Source: Vineibacter terrae (GTDB lineage Bacteria; Pseudomonadota; Alphaproteobacteria; Reyranellales; Reyranellaceae). From it: a DNA stretch of 64,000 nucleotides. Every line of letters starts with the position of its first letter. Position 1 is the first letter of the stretch. The stretch covers positions 1 through 64,000 of the forward strand of contig NZ_VDUZ01000045.1 of the NCBI RefSeq assembly GCF_008039615.1, written 5' to 3'. The notes under the pieces were generated by a model. That model did not search any database, was not told where the DNA came from, and saw nothing but the letters and a program-made list of their open reading frames with translations. Made by a program: the position numbers and the translations under genes. Below are positions 59,189 through 64,000 of this stretch, piece by piece.

Positions 59189-59815
59189 CTAAACCGCCAG
59201 CCCCATCGTCCGCAGCGCGGTGATCGTGGCGGCGGGATCACGGTGGTGGATGGCGCGCATGCCCAGCCCCTCGGCGGCTTCGGCATTTATCCGGTTGTCG
59301 TCGATGAACACCGCGTCGGCCGGTGTGAAGCCGCAGCGCGCGAACAGCACCTGGAACAGGCGCGGGTCGGGCTTGACCAGCCGTTCCTCGCCCGACACGA
59401 CGATATCGCGGAACAACGACAGGCAGGGCAGGCGCGGGCGGGTGCGCGCGAAGGTGTCGGCGGCCCAGTTGGTGAGCGCATAGAGTCGCATGCCGCCGGC
59501 GTGCAGGCGTTCGAGCAGCCCGACCATGGGCGCGATCTCGCCGCGGATGGTCTCGTCGAAGCGCTCGACATAGGCTGCGATCTCGGCCGCATGCTCGGGA
59601 TGCCGGGTCAGCATGTCGGCGATCGCGGCCCGGGAATCGCCGTCGATGTCCAGCCTGAGGTAGAACGCGCTGTTGCAGATGTTGGCGAGGAACCAGTCCA
59701 TGCGTGCGGCATCGTCGAACAGCTTGCGGAACAGGTAGCGGGGGTTCCAGTCGACGAGGACGCCGCCGAGATCGAACACGACGACAGATGGCGGTGTGGA
59801 CGCTGGCGGTGGCAC
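59189..59815 (-). CDS. HAD-family hydrolase (YihX-like)
   Basis: A 208-residue HAD-IA-type hydrolase. Motif I is VVFDLGGVLVDWNPRYLFRK, in which the second acidic residue is replaced by Gly as in YihX-like and epoxide-hydrolase-N-type proteins. Motif II is ALTNWA, motif III lies in RLVKPDPRLFQVLF and motif IV is VFIDDNRINAEAAEGLGM. A sugar phosphate is the likely substrate class. The start is GTG 59815; no nearby ATG is in frame. Confidence 0.85.
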   Translation of the reverse strand: MPPPASTPPSVVVFDLGGVLVDWNPRYLFRKLFDDAARMDWFLANICNSAFYLRLDIDGDSRAAIADMLTRHPEHAAEIAAYVERFDETIRGEIAPMVGLLERLHAGGMRLYALTNWAADTFARTRPRLPCLSLFRDIVVSGEERLVKPDPRLFQVLFARCGFTPADAVFIDDNRINAEAAEGLGMRAIHHRDPAATITALRTMGLAV

Positions 59816-59952
59816 GCGATGGGCTCCAATCGGGGTGGTGCGATGTGCGCAACAGTACCGACGGATAATGTCCCAGTTTTGACATCTCGTCGTGGCGTTT
59901 GGCTGGCTCCCGCGCCGTGGCGGGCCGGCGGCAAATCTGGTGGGATGCATCC

Positions 59953-61353
59953 ATGACTGCGACAGTCGCCGAAATTCTCGCCGACCTCTGGCAGGTTGCC
60001 GGCGGCCATGCCCGCGCGCTGGACGATGTTGTGCTGACGGGCGCCGAGCCGGCGCTGGCCTCGTCGTTCCGGGTCGGCGCTGCAGCCCAGGCCAGCATCG
60101 CGGCCGCGACCCTGGCGGCGGCCGAGCTGTGGCGCCTGCGCACCGGCCGGCGGCAGCGTGTGTCGGTCGACATGCGCCACGCCGCCGTCGAGTTCCGCAG
60201 CGAGCGCTACCTGCGGGTGGCCGGCCGGCCCGCGACCGAGCTGTGGGACAAGATCGCGGGCACCTACCGTTGCGCCGACGGGCGCTGGGTGCGGCTGCAT
60301 ACCAATTTTCCGCATCATCGCGACGGCGTGCTGGCGCTGCTCGGCTGCGCCTATGACCGGGCCGCCGTGGCGCAAGCCCTGGCCGGATGGCAGGCCGAGG
60401 CCTTCGAGCAGGCCGCCGCCGAGGCCGGGCTGGTTGTCGCGATGATGCGCAGCCCGGCCGAATGGGATGCCCATCCCCAGGGCCGCGCGCTGGCCGACCT
60501 GCCATTGATGCGGATCGAGAGGATCGGCGAGGCGCCCGCGCGCGATCTCGTCGGCGACCCCGGGCAGCCCCTGAGCGGCGTGCGCGTGCTCGATCTCACC
60601 CGCATCATTGCCGGGCCGGTGTGTGGCCGCACGCTCGCGGCCCACGGCGCCGACGTCCTGCTCATCAGCGGTCCGCATCTGCCGTCGGTCGAGCCGCTGG
60701 TGATCGACACCGGCCGCGGCAAGCGCGCCGCGCATATCGACCTGCGCACGCCCGACGGCAAGGATGCGCTGCGCGCCCTGGTCCGCGAGGCCGACGTGTT
60801 CGTGCAAGGCTACCGGCCGGGGGCCATCGCCGGCCATGGCTTCGATCCGGCCGCGCTGGCAGCCCTGCGGCCCGGTATCGTCTGCGTCACGCTCTCGGCC
60901 TATGGCGAGGCCGGGCCCTGGGCCGTGCGGCGCGGCTTCGATTCGCTGGTGCAGACCGCCAGCGGCATCAACCACGCGGAAGCCGAGGCCGCCGGCGTGA
61001 CGGAACCCAGGCCGCTGCCGTGCCAGGCCTTGGACCATGCTTCGGGCTACCTGCTGGCCCTGGGCGCGATGATGGCGTTGCTGCGCCGCGCCCGCGAAGG
61101 CGGCAGCTGGCATGTTCGTGTGTCTTTGGCGCAGACCGGCCGGTGGCTGCGGCAGCTGGGACGGCTTGACGGCGGGCTCGCAGGACCGGATCCAGGGCTG
61201 GAGGACGTGCGCGATCTTCTCGAGGAGAGCGACAGCACGTTCGGCCGTCTGACCGCCGTGCGCCATGCCGGCCAGCTGTCGCGGACGCCGCCGGGCTGGC
61301 GGCGCCCGCCCGTGCCGCTGGGCGCGCATCCGCCCACATGGCAGGACACGTAG
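59953..61353 (+). CDS. Class III (CaiB/BaiF) CoA-transferase-family protein, atypical order
   Basis: A 466-residue protein. From about residue 206 it has the usual N-terminal signature of family III CoA-transferases, PLSGVRVLDLTRIIAGPVCG then LAAHGADVLLISG and HIDLRTPDGKDALRALVREA. About 200 residues precede it, containing FRSERYLRVAGRPATELWDK, GTYRCADGRWVRLHTNFPHH and MMRSPAEWDAHPQGRALADL, which resemble parts normally found after the signature. The order therefore looks permuted or fused. CoA-transfer is plausible, substrates unknown. It reads towards gyrA. Confidence 0.82.
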   Translation: MTATVAEILADLWQVAGGHARALDDVVLTGAEPALASSFRVGAAAQASIAAATLAAAELWRLRTGRRQRVSVDMRHAAVEFRSERYLRVAGRPATELWDKIAGTYRCADGRWVRLHTNFPHHRDGVLALLGCAYDRAAVAQALAGWQAEAFEQAAAEAGLVVAMMRSPAEWDAHPQGRALADLPLMRIERIGEAPARDLVGDPGQPLSGVRVLDLTRIIAGPVCGRTLAAHGADVLLISGPHLPSVEPLVIDTGRGKRAAHIDLRTPDGKDALRALVREADVFVQGYRPGAIAGHGFDPAALAALRPGIVCVTLSAYGEAGPWAVRRGFDSLVQTASGINHAEAEAAGVTEPRPLPCQALDHASGYLLALGAMMALLRRAREGGSWHVRVSLAQTGRWLRQLGRLDGGLAGPDPGLEDVRDLLEESDSTFGRLTAVRHAGQLSRTPPGWRRPPVPLGAHPPTWQDT

Positions 61354-61680
61354 AACGCGAAATACATCCGAACTGCACGACTTCTGGCGCCAGGCCGGCG
61401 AGCGCTGCTGGAAGCGACCAGATTCGGCGCCGGCCCGGCGTCGGCAAAAACCGCGCTGCGTCGTCTGGCGGCGTCGAATTCTTAAGGTATTTCAAGTACT
61501 TATATTGCGCCAACCGAATCCGAATTCGTTTGCGTGCGGGCGTCTATTTGGTAGTGTTCGCCCGGCCCTTCCGATCCCGTATCGGGAGCCGAGCCGAGCG
61601 CTTCCAAAATTGCCCCCAAAACTCCCGTGCTGGCGCCACGGGACGATGACGAGAACTGATCCTGCGCCACGAGTACCCGC
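61354..61680. other. Intergenic region upstream of gyrA (327 bases)
   Basis: No gene is seen. Bases 61474-61520 are AT-richer than their surroundings and contain AAGTACTT and TATATT (61501-61506, a possible gyrA -10 box; no good -35). A GANTC site (GAATC, 61516-61520) is present. A small inverted repeat GATCCCGTATCGGGAG lies near 61570. Confidence 0.5.

Positions 61681-64000
<2,320 letters not shown>

Noticed and set aside
59813-60505. N-terminal extension of the HAD hydrolase to 438 residues
   Set aside because: The upstream part overlaps the divergent CoA-transferase gene in antisense; the HAD domain begins right after GTG 59815.

Overview
The window comes from a GC-rich bacterial chromosome, and the gene content points to an alphaproteobacterium. 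Supporting evidence is the ethylmalonyl-CoA pathway set (ecm, ccr, mcd), the HIG1-type protein / PduO adenosyltransferase / etfBA / hydroxybutyryl-CoA dehydrogenase run, the argH-lptM-lysA cluster with a TIGR02302/DUF4175 protein, nadABC beside a NadQ-like NAD regulator, a class II (B12) ribonucleotide reductase, trmFO, and ssb with gyrA. An orphan Bug-type substrate-binding protein and several lone short-chain dehydrogenases fit a soil or freshwater Rhodospirillales/Reyranella-like organism. That finer placement is inference. No rRNA, tRNA, prophage or CRISPR array was seen.

Layout. 1-0.1 kb: tail of an IS630-like transposase. 0.2-6.3 kb: accessory catabolic genes (GMC oxidoreductase, acyl-CoA ligase, Bug receptor, TauD-type dioxygenase, divergent TetR regulator). 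6.4-14.5 kb: ethylmalonyl-CoA pathway (ecm divergent from a DUF898 membrane protein, M48 protease, ccr and mcd). 14.5-19.4 kb: small lipoprotein, two dehydrogenases, and a HAD / XRE-cupin / cupin / HAD group in which the XRE-cupin gene carries an in-frame amber codon. 19.4-23 kb: HIG1-type protein, cobalamin adenosyltransferase, etfBA and hbd. 23.2-26.7 kb: TlpA-like protein divergent from argH-lptM-lysA. 26.8-31.9 kb: dehydrogenase, TPP riboswitch, thiO-thiS-thiG and two deacetylase-family genes. 32.1-35.4 kb: DUF4175 protein and hpt. 35.6-40.2 kb: NadQ-like regulator and the nadABC operon with two operator-like palindromes. 40.2-42.3 kb: zinc-ribbon protein, gmhB-like and plsC. 42.5-46 kb: B12-dependent ribonucleotide reductase with a 375-residue intein. 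46-51.4 kb: PNPOx-like protein, trmFO, RidA, possible Ntn hydrolase, and an ECF sigma factor with its YCII/DGPF partner. 51.7-59 kb: uvrA, an AbrB/Doc toxin-antitoxin pair, two paralogous MFS transporters and ssb. 59.2-64 kb: HAD hydrolase, class III CoA-transferase-like protein and the 5' part of gyrA.

Functional threads. Vitamin B12 links several genes: the PduO adenosyltransferase makes the cofactor needed by ethylmalonyl-CoA mutase and by NrdJ. ETF accepts electrons from acyl-CoA dehydrogenases such as Mcd, and hbd supplies steps around crotonyl-CoA. NAD synthesis appears locally controlled by the NadQ-like protein. The most unusual items are the thiamine-riboswitch unit that may extend into two CE4-type deacetylase genes (one apparently without metal ligands), the intein inserted directly before the ribonucleotide reductase radical cysteine, and the nonsense codon in the XRE-cupin regulator. 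Several families of intergenic palindromes are scattered through the window.
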